This document shows positions 12,801-22,999 of a stretch of 64,000 bases of DNA, piece after piece. The notes under the pieces were generated by a model. The model did not search any database and was not told the DNA's origin. It saw only the letters and a program-made list of their open reading frames with translations. The position numbers were made by a program, and so were the translations under genes. The DNA comes from Canis aureus (Eukaryota; Chordata; Mammalia; Carnivora; Canidae): NCBI RefSeq assembly GCF_053574225.1, contig NC_135619.1, positions 7,626,001 through 7,690,000 on the forward strand, in the 5' to 3' direction. Positions within the stretch are counted from its first letter, which is position 1. Each line of letters begins with the position of its first letter.

Positions 12801-13592
12801 CTGATCGTGGCTGACCCCCACACCAGGTGGGTGGAGGCGTTCCCACTGAAGCCCTACACACACACAGCGGTGGCACAGGTGCTGCTGCAGCACGTGTTTG
12901 CCAGGTGGGGCGTTCCCGTGAGGCTGGAGGCGGCCCAGGGCCCCCAGTTCGCGCGGCACGTCTTGGTGAGCTGCGGGCTGGCCCTGGGAGCCCAGGCGGC
13001 GTCCCTGAGCCGGGACCTTCAGTTCCCCTGCTTGACCAGCTCAGACGCCTACTGGGAATTCAAGAGGGCCCTCAAGGAGTTCATCTTCCTGCATGGCAAG
13101 AGGTGGGCTGCGTCCTTGCCCTTGCTGCACCTGGCCTTTAGGGCCTCCTCCACCCAGGCCACGCCGGTCCAGATCCTGACTGGGGGCGACGTGAGGCTGA
13201 GCGAGCCCCTGTGGTGGGAGATGAGCAGCGCCAATATTGAAGGGCTCAAGATGGACGTGTTCCTGCTGCGGCTGCTCGGGGAGCTGCTGGAGCTGCACTG
13301 GCGGGTGGCCGAAAAGGCTAGTGACAAGGCAGAGAACAGGCGTTTCAAGCGGGAGAGTCAGGAGAAGGAGTGGAATGTGGGTGATCAGGTCCTTCTGCTG
13401 TCCCTCCCCAGGAATGGCAGCAGTGCCAAATGGGTGGGCCCCTTCTACATTGGGGACCGGCTGAGCCTGTCCCTCTACAGAGTCTGGGGCTTCCCAACTC
13501 CGGAGAAGCTTGGGTGCATCTACCCCAGCAGTCTGATGAAGGCCTTCGCCAAGAGTGGCACGCCTCTGTCCTTCAAGGTCTTGGAGCAATGA
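3880..13592 (+). CDS. NYNRIN: NYNRIN, NYN domain and retroviral integrase-containing protein (5' end outside window)
   Basis: Seven coding exons with consensus splice sites and matching phases: 3880-4547, 4667-6283, 7162-7292, 7435-7531, 9197-9298, 9522-9623 and 10739-13592 (stop 13590-13592). They give 1856 residues; the N-terminal exon is not in the window. Order of domains: an N-terminal region shared with KHNYN (start EYLKGLCSPELWKEV), a long Pro/Ala/Thr-rich low-complexity segment (about 5200-5950), a NYN/PIN-like domain (6240-9623), then a pol-derived C-terminal part with RNase H-like and integrase-like domains. Known family: NYNRIN (CGIN1) is a therian gene made by joining a KHNYN-type gene to a retroviral pol; its cellular role is poorly defined. 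The reading frame is open throughout, so this is a working gene by inference. Odd points: active-site changes in the NYN, RNase H-like and integrase-like domains, and an 18-bp coding repeat at 5793-5882. The identification is very secure; the upstream exon(s) remain unseen. Confidence 0.96.
5793..5882 (+). repeat. 18-bp coding minisatellite in NYNRIN
   Basis: Five consecutive copies of an 18-bp unit (GCCCCCAAAGCACCTGCC and close variants) encode repeated Ala-Pro-Lys-Ala-Pro-Ala. Further degenerate copies follow to about 5935. The unit is a multiple of three, so copy-number change would keep the frame. It lies in the disordered Pro/Ala-rich linker before the NYN domain. Confidence 0.9.
6252..9623 (+). 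other. NYNRIN: NYN (PIN-like nuclease) domain of NYNRIN, spread over five exons
   Basis: The domain runs from the VVIDGSSVAMV strand at the end of the 4667-6283 exon, through HGLQHFF, the FVPTWQ strand and the TTYDYRFMVKLAEETDG stretch, to PDDPLGRDGPTLDEFLKKP. This is the fold of KHNYN, N4BP1 and Regnase-1 (ZC3H12A). Compared with KHNYN in the same window, DGSN is DGSS, YDDRF is YDYRF (Tyr codon 7527-7529), and the Asp of SND is Glu (codon 9246-9248). The exons of 131, 97 and 102 bp match KHNYN exons in size and phase. Loss of two acidic positions suggests reduced or absent RNase activity; that is an inference. Confidence 0.9.
10739..13592 (+). other. NYNRIN: Pol-derived terminal exon of NYNRIN (RNase H-like and integrase-like domains)
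   Basis: A single 2854-bp exon. After an acidic linker (10800-10970) it holds a segment resembling the end of reverse transcriptase and the connection region (11170-11560, with IAYTSKPLLP), an RNase H-like fold (about 11760-12240), an HHCC zinc-binding domain (His codons near 12539 and 12560, then CRSCLFC near 12646-12666) and an integrase-core-like region (12740-13200) followed by a C-terminal domain. The integrase Asp positions read Glu (12753-12755, in LQIEVVGP) and Ala (12933-12935, in EAAQGPQF), so the DDE triad is broken, while the zinc-binding residues remain. The exon has no intron, as expected of a captured viral pol. It is a domesticated host coding sequence, not a provirus. Confidence 0.9.
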
Positions 13593-15320
13593 CCTGGTCC
13601 GAGGTCCTGGGCTTTTGCTGCTAGGCCTACCCCATCCCCGGGAAGTGGTCTCATGGTCCCCTGAGAGCCTTGGTTGTGCCTTCTGTGGAGAAGTTAGTTC
13701 ACAAAGCTTTGCTGAATTGCCTTGAAGTGGGGGGGGGGGGGCAGTGTCCCTACAGAGACCTCCCCAGTTGGGGGTATTGGGAGCATCTGTCAAAGGCTGT
13801 GAGATAGAGGCCTCTGGCAGTTTCACCTTGGGGTAAGGGTAGTCCAGGCTCAGTGTCTTTCCCCAAGCATCCCCTTCGTCCTGTCACATGGGTGGAGGTA
13901 TCTTACACATACTTCCCAGAACTTTACTTCTGGTGTGGCTCTGGGCCTCAAAGTCGGAACTACATTCCCTCCTTCAATGTGGACTCTTTACCTGAACTGT
14001 TCATTGGGGGACCTTTTGCCCTTCAAGGTGTCACAGCTGACACAAATTCATGAGTTTGTCACAGCCCATCCTGCATCCTGTAGCTGCTGTCCTCAGGCCA
14101 GGGTTGGCCTGCCCTGATGCCAAAGAGGGGCTGGCAGTTCTGAGCCTGAGGCTTGTAGCTGGGGTAAGAGTAGGGCCTGCCACATAGAGCATCCTGCTTG
14201 TCAGCAGGGGAAGGGCAAGGGGAGACAGCCTACCTCAGTTGGCTCCAGCCCATGGAGACCAGTCCCCATCCCCTGCTTCAGTGGCATCAACCATACAGAA
14301 ATCAAGGATCTCAATGCCGAGCATGGCATCTTAACAAGCTACTTCAGCTGGACCGAGGGGCCCAGGCCTCTGTTTCAAGGGAACAGGGCATCTAAAATGA
14401 ACAGTCTGGCATGGCTCTACCTCCCAACCCCACCCCAAAGCCCACGCCCTCTTTTCTCCCCGTGTCTACTGTAGCCTGCATCCCCAGACCCCGCAGTGTG
14501 TGACTGCTTCTGTTGGATCACCCCATCCCCTGCACCTGCCTTCTGCGTAGAGCAAGACCCAGCTCCCTCAGAGCCAGTCTCTGCAGAGATTATCTTGTAG
14601 GGAGAGTGAATTTCTCATAGGCATGTGTGGTTACGCTTACTCCTGTGAGTTGCTGATGCTGCCACCGACAGAGTAGTTCCAGGTGGAGGCTGGCACGCCG
14701 TGTCACTCTGGCGGGGCCTCTAAGTAGTTTATTTCTACAAAGTGGAGCCAGTCTGCTGGCCCAGCCCGGGCTGCCAACGAACTGGGCATTGCTAGAGCTA
14801 GGCGTAGCCTTCCATTGCGTTCAATCTGTGTTTTGCAGCCAAGGGAAGAGGCCCAGAGGAGGAAGTGATGTGCCCAAAGTCACAGCTAGTTGGTGGCTGA
14901 GTTGGAACCAGGTTTAAGCTTCCTGACTCTAGGTTCACTTTAAACAGGGTTCTGGCAACACGTTCAAGGGAGATAATCCTTCAGAATCCCCTCCCAATTC
15001 CCCACCTCCCAACTCTTGTAGACAAACTGCTTCGATGTTGCCCTTAAACCATTTCCAGGTATTCATTCTGTCCCGGAGAGAATGATTGGGTGACAGCTGA
15101 GAGATGGAAAAGTGAGCTGTGGGATTGTTAGCAGGTACCTTTTTTCTTTTCCCTCAGCTCCCCAGCTTCTCTAACTTCCTCCCTGCAATTGTATGCCACC
15201 TCCTCCCTCTCCCCTTCCCCTACCCCAACTGTTAACCACGTACGTTTATGACCTTATACCCTTTTATATGATTTTTTTTCATTCGATTTGTCAATAAATG
15301 GATCCAAACGGAGCCAATGT
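13593..15320 (+). other. NYNRIN: NYNRIN 3' untranslated region
   Basis: No other gene is visible after the stop codon at 13590-13592. A canonical AATAAA at 15293-15298 lies just before the first TTTC microsatellite and is the best candidate polyadenylation signal. The region contains a G-run at 13731-13741 and an old MIR-like segment around 14815-14915. The exact end is inferred from the signal only. Confidence 0.6.
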
Positions 15321-15429
15321 CCAGTTCTTTTTAGCTGCAGACTCAATTCTGGGAGAGGGGAGGGTGGGGGCAGTTGTGGGGTATGGCTGCTGCAGGTTTC
15401 CCAGGCTGACTTGCAGAATTGAAGGCCTG

Positions 15430-15451
15430 GGCTCTTTCTTTCTTTCCTTTT

Positions 15452-15506
<55 letters not shown>

Positions 15507-15731
15507 CTTTCTTTCTTTCTTAATTTTTTTTAATTTATTATTTGTGATAGTCACAGAGAGAGAGAGAGAATGAGGCAGAGACACAGGCAGAGGGAGAAGC
15601 AGGCTCCATGCACCGGGAGCCCGACGTGGGACTCGATCCCGGGTCTCCAGGATCGCGCCCTGGGCCAAAGGCAGGCGCCAAACCGCTGCGCCACCCAGGG
15701 ATCCCTCTTTCTTTCTTTCTTTCTTTCTTTC

Positions 15732-15779
<48 letters not shown>

Positions 15780-16007
15780 TCCTTCCTTCCTTCCTTCCTT
15801 CCTTCCTTCCTTCCTTCCTTCCTTCCCTTTAAAAGATTTTGTTTATTTATTCATGAGACACAGAGAGAGAGGCAGAGACACAGGCAGAGAGAGGAGAAGC
15901 AGGCTCCACGCAGGGAGCCCGATGCGGGACTCGATCCTGGGACTTCAGGATCATGCCCTGAGCCAAAGGCAGACGTTCAACCACCGAGCCAACCAGGAAA
16001 CAGTCTG

Positions 16008-16105
<98 letters not shown>

Positions 16106-16116
16106 CTTTCTTTTCT

Positions 16117-16165
<49 letters not shown>

Positions 16166-16178
16166 TTTCTTTCTCTCT
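15430..16178. repeat. TTTC/TTCC microsatellite cluster with two embedded SINEs
   Basis: Long TTTC runs occupy 15434-15530, 15705-15780 and 16002-16178, with a TTCC run at 15780-15828. Two reverse SINEC elements (about 15536-15706 and 15829-16000) separate them, each meeting a pyrimidine repeat at both ends. The plus strand is almost pure pyrimidine for long stretches. Assembly length here may be unreliable. Confidence 0.95.
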
Positions 16179-16179
16179 T

Positions 16180-16370
16180 TTTAAAATTTTATTTATTTAA
16201 ATTCAATTTGCCAGCATATAGTATAACACCCAGTGCTCATCACAGCACATGCCCTCCTTAATGCCCTCCAGTTACCCCCCACCTGCTTCCCCTTCTGCAA
16301 CCGTTTGTTTCCCAGAGTTAGAAGTCTCATGGTTTGTTTTCCTCTCTAATTTTTTTTGCCACTCAGTTTC
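16180..16370 (-). repeat. LINE-1 3' end fragment
   Basis: After TTATTTAAATTCAATTTGCC come 'taacacccagtgctcatcac' and 'gccctccttaatgccc', the pattern of the canid L1 3' untranslated region read in reverse. No coding part remains. Confidence 0.75.
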
Positions 16371-16769
16371 CAGGCATCACCATTCTGAGCTTATCTGACC
16401 CATGCTCTTATTTTACAGATGAGGAGACTGGCACCCAGGTGGAACCAGGGTGGGAGGGGAGCCCAGGCCATGTACTTCCATGCCAGTGCTCTTTCCAGTT
16501 CTTGTCTTGGAAGAACTGGATGAATGAAGGCTGGCCTGAGAGAATGGCGTCAGCGCCGGCCAAGCTTAGTTGTATTGGAAACATGATAGAATTAGGTTTG
16601 GATGTTGACTCGGTGTCTGCTACTGTGTGCCTTGTTTCCTGAAGCCTCAGTTTTCCCATCTATCTGCTGCAGGGTAACGATTCCCAAGTTATGGGACGGT
16701 GAGAGGGTTACATGAAATAATCTGCCAAGAGGTACTGTGGTGCCGAGTATGGTATAAGCATTCATCACT

Positions 16770-17165
16770 GTTACAGACTCCATGTTTGAGTCCCCCCAAA
16801 TTCATATGTTGAAACCCTAAACTATAGTAGGATGCTATTAGGAGGTTATTAGATATTAGAGGTATTATTAGAAGGGCCCACAGGAGATAACCAGAGCTAG
16901 TTGAGGTCATTGGGGTGGAGCCTCCATGGTGGGATTAGTGTCCTTATAAGAAGAGAAAGAGGCTAGAGCTTGCTCTATCTCCACCATGTGGGGTACAGTG
17001 AGAAGATGGCCATTTGCAAGTCAGGAAGTGGGCTCTCAGCAGACTCTGGATCTGTCAGCCTCTTGATCTTGAATGTCCAGCCTCCAGGACTATGGGAAAT
17101 AAATGCCTGTTGTGTAAGCCCCCTAGTCTATGGCATTTTGTAATAGCCTAAGCTGACTACACCAA
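16770..17165 (+). repeat. MLT1/MST-type LTR (ERVL-MaLR)
   Basis: Shows the familiar succession 'aaattcatatgttgaaaccc', 'gggattagtgtccttataag', 'ccaccatgtggggtacagtg', 'gccatttgcaagtcaggaag', 'cagcctccaggactatggga' and 'aataaatgcctgttgtgtaa'. It is a solitary, old MaLR LTR. The subfamily was not determined. Confidence 0.75.
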
Positions 17166-17291
17166 TTACACGCCAGCTAACATTTCTCTTCCTGCTCCTG
17201 GACTATTGCTGCTTTTGCCTTTCAGGCTCAGAGACTTTCCTAACGGTGGCCAAACTTCCCAACGTTGGGACTTTGCTTCTTGCTACCTTTT

Positions 17292-17726
17292 TCACCTGCC
17301 CAAACTTATTTTTTTTTAAGATTTTATTTATCTATCAATTTATTTTTAGTTCTTTATTTTTTTAAAGATTTTATTTATTTATCCATGAGAGACAGAGGGA
17401 GAGAGAGCCAGAGACACAGGCAGAGGGAGAAGCAGGCTCCATGCAGGGAACCCGATGTGGGACTCGAACCCGGGTCTCCAGGATCACGCCTGGGGCCGAA
17501 GGCAGGCGCCAAACTGCTGAGCCACCCAAGGATCCCCTACTTCTTTATTTTAGAGAGAGCGCGTGTGTGGTGGGGGGAGGGGAGTATCTCAAGCAGACTC
17601 CACACTGAGTGTGGAGGTTGACGTGGGGCTTCATCCTAGGACCCTGAAATCACGACCTGAGCCAAAAGCAAGAAGCAGATGCTTAACTGACTGTGCCACC
17701 CAGGTGCCCCTCACCTGCCCAAACTT
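17292..17726 (-). repeat. Nested SINE pair with a perfect 16-bp target duplication
   Basis: TCACCTGCCCAAACTT occurs at 17292-17307 and again at 17711-17726. Between them lies an older minus-strand SINE (parts 17308-17361 and 17538-17710, head GCCACCCAGGTGCCCC) into which a second minus-strand SINEC (about 17362-17537, head GAGCCACCCAAGGATCC) inserted. Confidence 0.9.
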
Positions 17727-17999
17727 CTGTTCAGCACTGGCAGGGGTATGGAGTGGCAAGAAGGAAATGTCTTCCCGGAGAACTCTGCAGTTCGTGTGTA
17801 CACTGTCATTCATATCCATGGAGCACCTACTATGTGCCAGGCCCTGTCCAGGTGTGGCGTGGGTAGCAGGTAATGAATCTCTGCCTCTTTGGTATCCACA
17901 CTCAGTGAGGGTGACGATTCAACAAGCAAATACAGGGCAGTAAGAGAGAATGTGAGAGGAGCTTGTGGCTCAGGCGCCTGGGATCTCAGTGCCTCTTTA

Positions 18000-18002
18000 A
18001 AA

Positions 18003-18048
<46 letters not shown>

Positions 18049-18183
18049 TTCCTAAGAGACACAGAGACATAGAGGGAGAAGCACGATCCTCACAGGCAGC
18101 CGGATGTGGAACTCGATCCCTGGACCAGGATAACGCCGAGTCAAAGGCAGACGCTCAACTGCTGAGCCACCCAGGCACCCTCC
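18000..18183 (-). repeat. SINEC element with TTTA expansion
   Basis: A run of about eleven TTTA units (18008-18050) forms the tail, followed by GAGACACAGAGACATAGAGG and the head GAGCCACCCAGGCACCC. Confidence 0.9.
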
Positions 18184-18654
18184 TACCTGCTTTTTAAAGA
18201 TTGCCCAAGAATCTTTGGGACATGCACCAGTTTTAACTTAGCTACTAAATCCAAATGATAACAGTAACTTACATGTACCAAGTACTTGCTTTGTGCCAGG
18301 CACTGGTCTCAGTGTTTCCAAACCCTGTGGAGTAGATACAATTATTTTTTCCATTGTACAGAGGAAGAAAATGAGGCACAGAGAAGTTAAGTCATGGAAG
18401 GTCACGGTGTGGCTACTAAGTGAGAGGCTCTTGTGCCACCATCTTAACAACTATGCTCACTGCTTCTCACGCGAGCATACTCACTTGGTTGCTAGAGTTA
18501 ATCGCCTCTATCTGCCTTCAATCTGTGGCCTCACCATCTTGCATTAATGTGTTATAGTGTCAGTTAAGATTTCTCCAATTCAGGTTGGTGCAGATTAAGA
18601 CGCTTTACAAACTAAAATAGGTCCCGATTTCCCTTGGGTGGGTCTAAGAACGAC

Positions 18655-18836
18655 TTTTTAAGATATTTATTCATTCATTCATTCATTCATTCATTCACAA
18701 GAGACACATGGGGGCAGAAACATAGGCAAAGGGAGAAGCAGGTTCCTCCTGGGAGCCGGACGTGAGACTTGATCCCAGACCCCACGATCATAACGTGTCT
18801 GCCAAAGGCAGACACTTAACCACTGAGCCACCCAGG
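18655..18836 (-). repeat. SINEC element with ATTC expansion
   Basis: Tail region carries seven ATTC units, followed by AAGAGACACATGGGGGC and the head GAGCCACCCAGG. Confidence 0.85.
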
Positions 18837-19191
18837 TATGTGGTCGTGACAAATTTTGACTTGAAAAAATCTGAGGTGTGATGAGAAAAACAGCAATTTT
18901 GAATTGTTGCTTGGGCATTTCACTGTATGACCACCCTGCTCATGCCCAGAGGCTCGGCCATTTTCAAGGATCAGGGCTTAGGATGCCGCCTCCCCAAGTT
19001 CCTGCTTTGCTTTTCCTGGGACACCTATGAAAATAACCACTTAGAGTTGAGCCCACAAACATTTTAGTGACTTCCGTGCCAACCACCTTGTGAATAATAG
19101 GGGTTTATTACCCTGCTCTCTACCTTCTGCTCATTCACTCAGGACCAGGGACAGATGATTGCTCTTCCCTTGCTTCATTGTGTGCCCCCTC

Positions 19192-19416
19192 GCCCAATTC
19201 TGGGATTTTTTAAAAAAGATTTTTATTTATTTGAGACATATATATAGAGAGAGGGAGAGGGAGAGAATGAGTGGAGTGAGGGGCAGAGGGAGAAGCAGAT
19301 TCCTGCTGATCGGGGAACCTGATGCAGGACTCGATCCTGAAACTCCAGGATTATGACCTGAGCTGAAGGTAGACACTCAATTGACTGAGCTACCCAGGCC
19401 CCCCAATTCTGGGATT
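19192..19416 (-). repeat. SINE with target duplication
   Basis: CCAATTCTGGGATTT is present on both sides (near 19193 and 19402). The insert runs from AAAAAAGATTTTTATTTATTT to GAGCTACCCAGGCCCC in reverse orientation. Confidence 0.9.
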
Positions 19417-19915
19417 TGAAAGTCATAAATTTTGTGTCTTTACTTCCTTTGTGTGTCCTGTGCTGAAATCACACCTTCAGTGAAAATGGCCCTGGGGTTT
19501 TCACTTACCTCGGGTGAGAGCTCAGACGGGGAAGGGGCTAGCTACCTGCCTAGGATGCCTATGTGGGTGGCTTGTGCCTCCTCATTCAGCAAGTCATAAG
19601 CTGCATATTTTTAATTAATACTCCAGCTCCAGGTCCCCCAACAGAGGATGGTGCTACTTTCCCTCAGCTAGTACCTGGTGCTACTTTGTAAGCCTCCACA
19701 TTATTGGAGATGGTGAAAATGAAGCAGGAGAGTTTGCAGTGGCTGTGTTGCCAAGCATCTCAAAACCCACGCTAAGAAAGTCTTCTGAGACTCCCCCACG
19801 CCCCATCCCGTACAGGGCTGTGAGCAGTGAAGTTCATTTAGATAGATCACTATGGCAGTCCCAGTGTGGAGAATGGGCGGAGGGAGGTGAAACTGGAGAA
19901 AGGCTTTGGGGAGCT

Positions 19916-20103
19916 AGGGCATCTGGGTGGTGCAGCCTGTTAAGCATCCGACTCTTGATTTTGGCTCAGGTCATGATCTCAGGGTCAGGAGATTGAGCCC
20001 TGCATCAGGCTCCACGCTGGGTGTGGAGCCTGCTTAAGATCTCTCTCCCTCTCCCTCTGCCCCTCTCTCACCTAAAAAACAAAACAAAACAAAACAAAAA
20101 ACA
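19916..20103 (+). repeat. SINE element
   Basis: Forward SINE: GGGCATCTGGGTGGTGCAG head, GGCTCAGGTCATGATCTCAG, CTCCCTCTCCCTCTGCCCC, and an AAAAC-repeat tail. Confidence 0.85.
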
Positions 20104-21960
20104 AGCAAGCAAGCTTTTGGGAAACTCCACCTGGGAGATTCGTAGTTTGAGCCAGGGTGAATGGAAAACAATGGATGGAACCCATGGGTGTAAGTGATCG
20201 GCTACTGGGGAAAGGGAGAGGGAAGAAGGGAAGACAGTGGTTAGGGCTGGGTTAGGGCAACAGGGAGATTCCATTTACAGAGAATAGACACGCAGAGAGG
20301 ACAGATCTAGGGAGGAAAGTCGATAATTTTAGGTTGACTTTACGGTGGGATGTTCAATGTATAAGTCTGACATTTAGGAGGGAGATAGGGGTAGAGAGAA
20401 TGAATGTGGAAGCCATCAGCACATGGATGGGAATTCAAACTTTTGGGGGTGTGTCAGGACAGAAGGGATCTTAGGGCAGAATCTTGAGGAAAACCAACAT
20501 TTAAGACATGGGCAGAGGTAGAGGAGCCTGAAAAAGAAACTGGAGACCAGGTAGAGAATAGAGGGCAAGCCCAGAAGGCGTGGATAGTCAGGGAGACTGG
20601 TGCAGAGTTCTAGTAGTAGGGTGTGGTCAACAAGGGCAAATGTTAGGGAGAGCCTGAGTAACAGAAGAGACGAGGACGTGTCCATTTACTTAAGTGACAT
20701 GGAAGTTGTGAGTGACCAGCAGAGAGCAGTTTAGGTGGAGCAGGAAGGCCACAGTTGACTTAAGAGGTGAGAAACTGGTGAGCATAGTTGACTCCGACTT
20801 TAAAGGGGAGGAGAGATGACGCCAACCAGTTGAGGGGCATATAGAGCCAAGGATAACTATAGACCTCCACTTATTTCCATACCCGTCTTTTTCTCTTTCA
20901 GATTTAAGATACTTGAGTCTCTTTAACAACTGCCAGGTAGGGGGAGAAAGGGAGAAGTTGCACCTGCAAGAGAGAAGTGAGGAAAAGAAGAGGGGATGTT
21001 TGGAGGAAGCGAGTTCCATGACTGGTGCATACAGATGGCTGCCCTGACAAGAAGACGGACACGTCTTCTACTGAGCCAGATAGGAGGAAGCAGAGAGGAG
21101 AATGGTGAGTTTCTAGATATGGTGGTGGGAAGAGTTCCTGTTTGGGGTTTCTGTTTCTTCTGTGAAGTAGAAAGAGGGGCTGTCTGCTGCTGACAGTGAG
21201 GGCAGAGTTGGGAGGTGTAAAAGGTTTAAGGAGAGAACAGAAGTCTCTGGATGCAGAGGAGGATAAAGAGAAATACCTGGTAGAGGAAACCACAGAAGAC
21301 TTGCTTGGAGGCTTGAGGACCAGGGGTGGCTGGACACCATGAATTTAGATCTACAGCATATCTTTCAGTGGTGGGATTTTTCTGCTGCAATCAGTTGCTG
21401 GGATGTGGGCACAGGGAAGTAGGATAGCTGGATTCTATTAGGATCCTTAAAGTCTGAGGAGTTTTTGTACCTGGAGATAAACACTAACCACCATCTGTGC
21501 TTTATTTGTTGTTTATTTACCTCACAAACCTACTTTAGCAAAATTGTCTAAACATTTAAACCTGATTGATATGCCCAATAAATCAAAATAGACATATTTT
21601 ACAAATTAAATTATTTAAACTTTGATTGTAAACTTAAATCTTTGTATATATTTAGATAAGATCACCAGTATAATGTATTAACTGCTCTAAAAGCATGATT
21701 TTGGTAAAGCACACACATCTTACAAGGACCATGACATTTATCACACCTATACTTACACTTATCATAAAAATGTGTCTGTAGACTCAAGAGATGGACACTA
21801 TTTCAGTTTATATATTCAAAAAAGAACATTATCTCAGTGCAAATGAAGTTTTTTATTACTAATCAACAAATACCTGGTTGGGATCACAATCGGATCACAT
21901 AAAATGACTAAAGTCTGAGCTAGTGCTTACCTTGTGTAGTGTGGAGATTTCTCAAGCCCA
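20104..21960. other. Gene-free stretch between NYNRIN and CBLN3
   Basis: No splice-bounded coding exon or RNA gene was recognised. 20280-21340 looks like an old interspersed repeat (G/A-rich, with 'agccatcagcacatggatgg'), but I cannot name it. 21480-21960 is A+T-rich without assignable structure. Confidence 0.5.
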
Positions 21961-21968
21961 CACTTTTT

Positions 21969-22386
21969 CCATGTGATTAGTGTTTTTTTTTTTTTTTTTT
22001 TTTAGATTTCATTTATTCATTCATGAGAGACACAGAGAGAGGCAGAGACATAGGCAGAAGGGGGACGCCTCTGTGGCTCTGGTTGAGCATCTGCCTTAGG
22101 CTCAGGATGTGATCCTGGGGTCCAGGATCGAGTCCCGCATCGGGCTCCTTGCCGGGAGCCTGCTTCTCCTCCCTTTTCCTGTGTCTCTGCCTCTCTCTCT
22201 CTCTCTCTCTTTCTCTGTCTCTCATGAATAAATAAAATATTAAAAAAAAAAAAGACATAGGCAGAGGGAGAAGCAGGCTCTCTGTGGGGAGCCTGATGCG
22301 GGACTCGATCCCAGGACCTGGGATCGAGCCAAAGGCAGTTGCTCAACCACTGAGCCACCCGGGTGTCCCTCCATGTGATTAGTGTG
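21969..22386 (-). repeat. Nested SINEs in opposite orientation, with target duplications
   Basis: TCCATGTGATTAGTGT occurs at about 21969 and again at about 22371, bounding a reverse SINE (poly-T tail, head GAGCCACCCGGGTGTCCC). Within it, a forward SINE occupies about 22061-22253 and duplicates GACATAGGCAGA on both sides. The result is a SINE inside a SINE in inverted orientation. Confidence 0.9.
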
Positions 22387-22399
22387 TTGTAGCTGGATG

Positions 22400-22980
22400 C
22401 CTTTCCTTTAGATGATTCCATCTATAAGTTTAATGACTAGGATATTCCAAAAATTTCCATGCCCTGATCTCTGGAAACTTGAATTATGTTTCACAGTAAA
22501 AGGGACATTTTCATATGTAATTAAGCTTAAAATAGGGAGACTATCCCGGATTATTTAGGTGAGCCCCGGATTATCTAGGTGAGCCCCGGATTATCTAGGT
22601 GAGCCCAATCTAATCACATGATCACATAAAATCAGAGAACTTTCTCCACTGAAGTCAGAGACATGGATAGGACAGGGAAATTCAAAGTGTACAAAGGACT
22701 TGGCCCAACACCGTTGGCTCAAAGATGGTGGGTGCCAGGGACCTTAGTCCTCCGGCCATAAGGAACTAAACTGTAAATGAGCTTTAAAGTGGGTTCTTCC
22801 CCTTCAGCAAGGAAGGCAGCCCTTGCTTTTGACCTTATGAAACGGCAACTAGAGAATCCAGTCATACTCTGCTGGACTTCTGACCTACAGAAAACTGTGA
22901 GATAATTGCTACGTGTTGTGTTAAGCAGCTAATGTGTGGGTGATTTGTTACACAGCAATGGAAAAACAATACAATAACGT
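22400..22980 (+). repeat. MLT1-type LTR (ERVL-MaLR)
   Basis: Blocks such as 'gtgagcccaatctaatcaca', 'aaaatcagagaactttctcc', 'tggacttctgacctacagaa' and 'gggtgatttgttacacagca' follow the MLT1 LTR order. It contains a local triplication at 22546-22605. Confidence 0.7.
22546..22605 (+). repeat. 20-bp triplication
   Basis: Three head-to-tail copies of CCCCGGATTATCTAGGTGAG, the first with small differences, lie inside the MLT1 LTR. Confidence 0.9.
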
Positions 22981-22999
22981 CATTGTCATTATTTACAAA

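Noticed and set aside
10739..13592. Endogenous provirus at the end of NYNRIN
   Set aside because: There are no LTRs, primer site or polypurine tract, the frame is open for 950 codons, and it splices in phase to NYN exons; it is a domesticated host exon.
13041..13826. 261-codon minus-strand frame opposite NYNRIN
   Set aside because: It is the antisense shadow of the NYNRIN terminal exon and has no recognisable domain.
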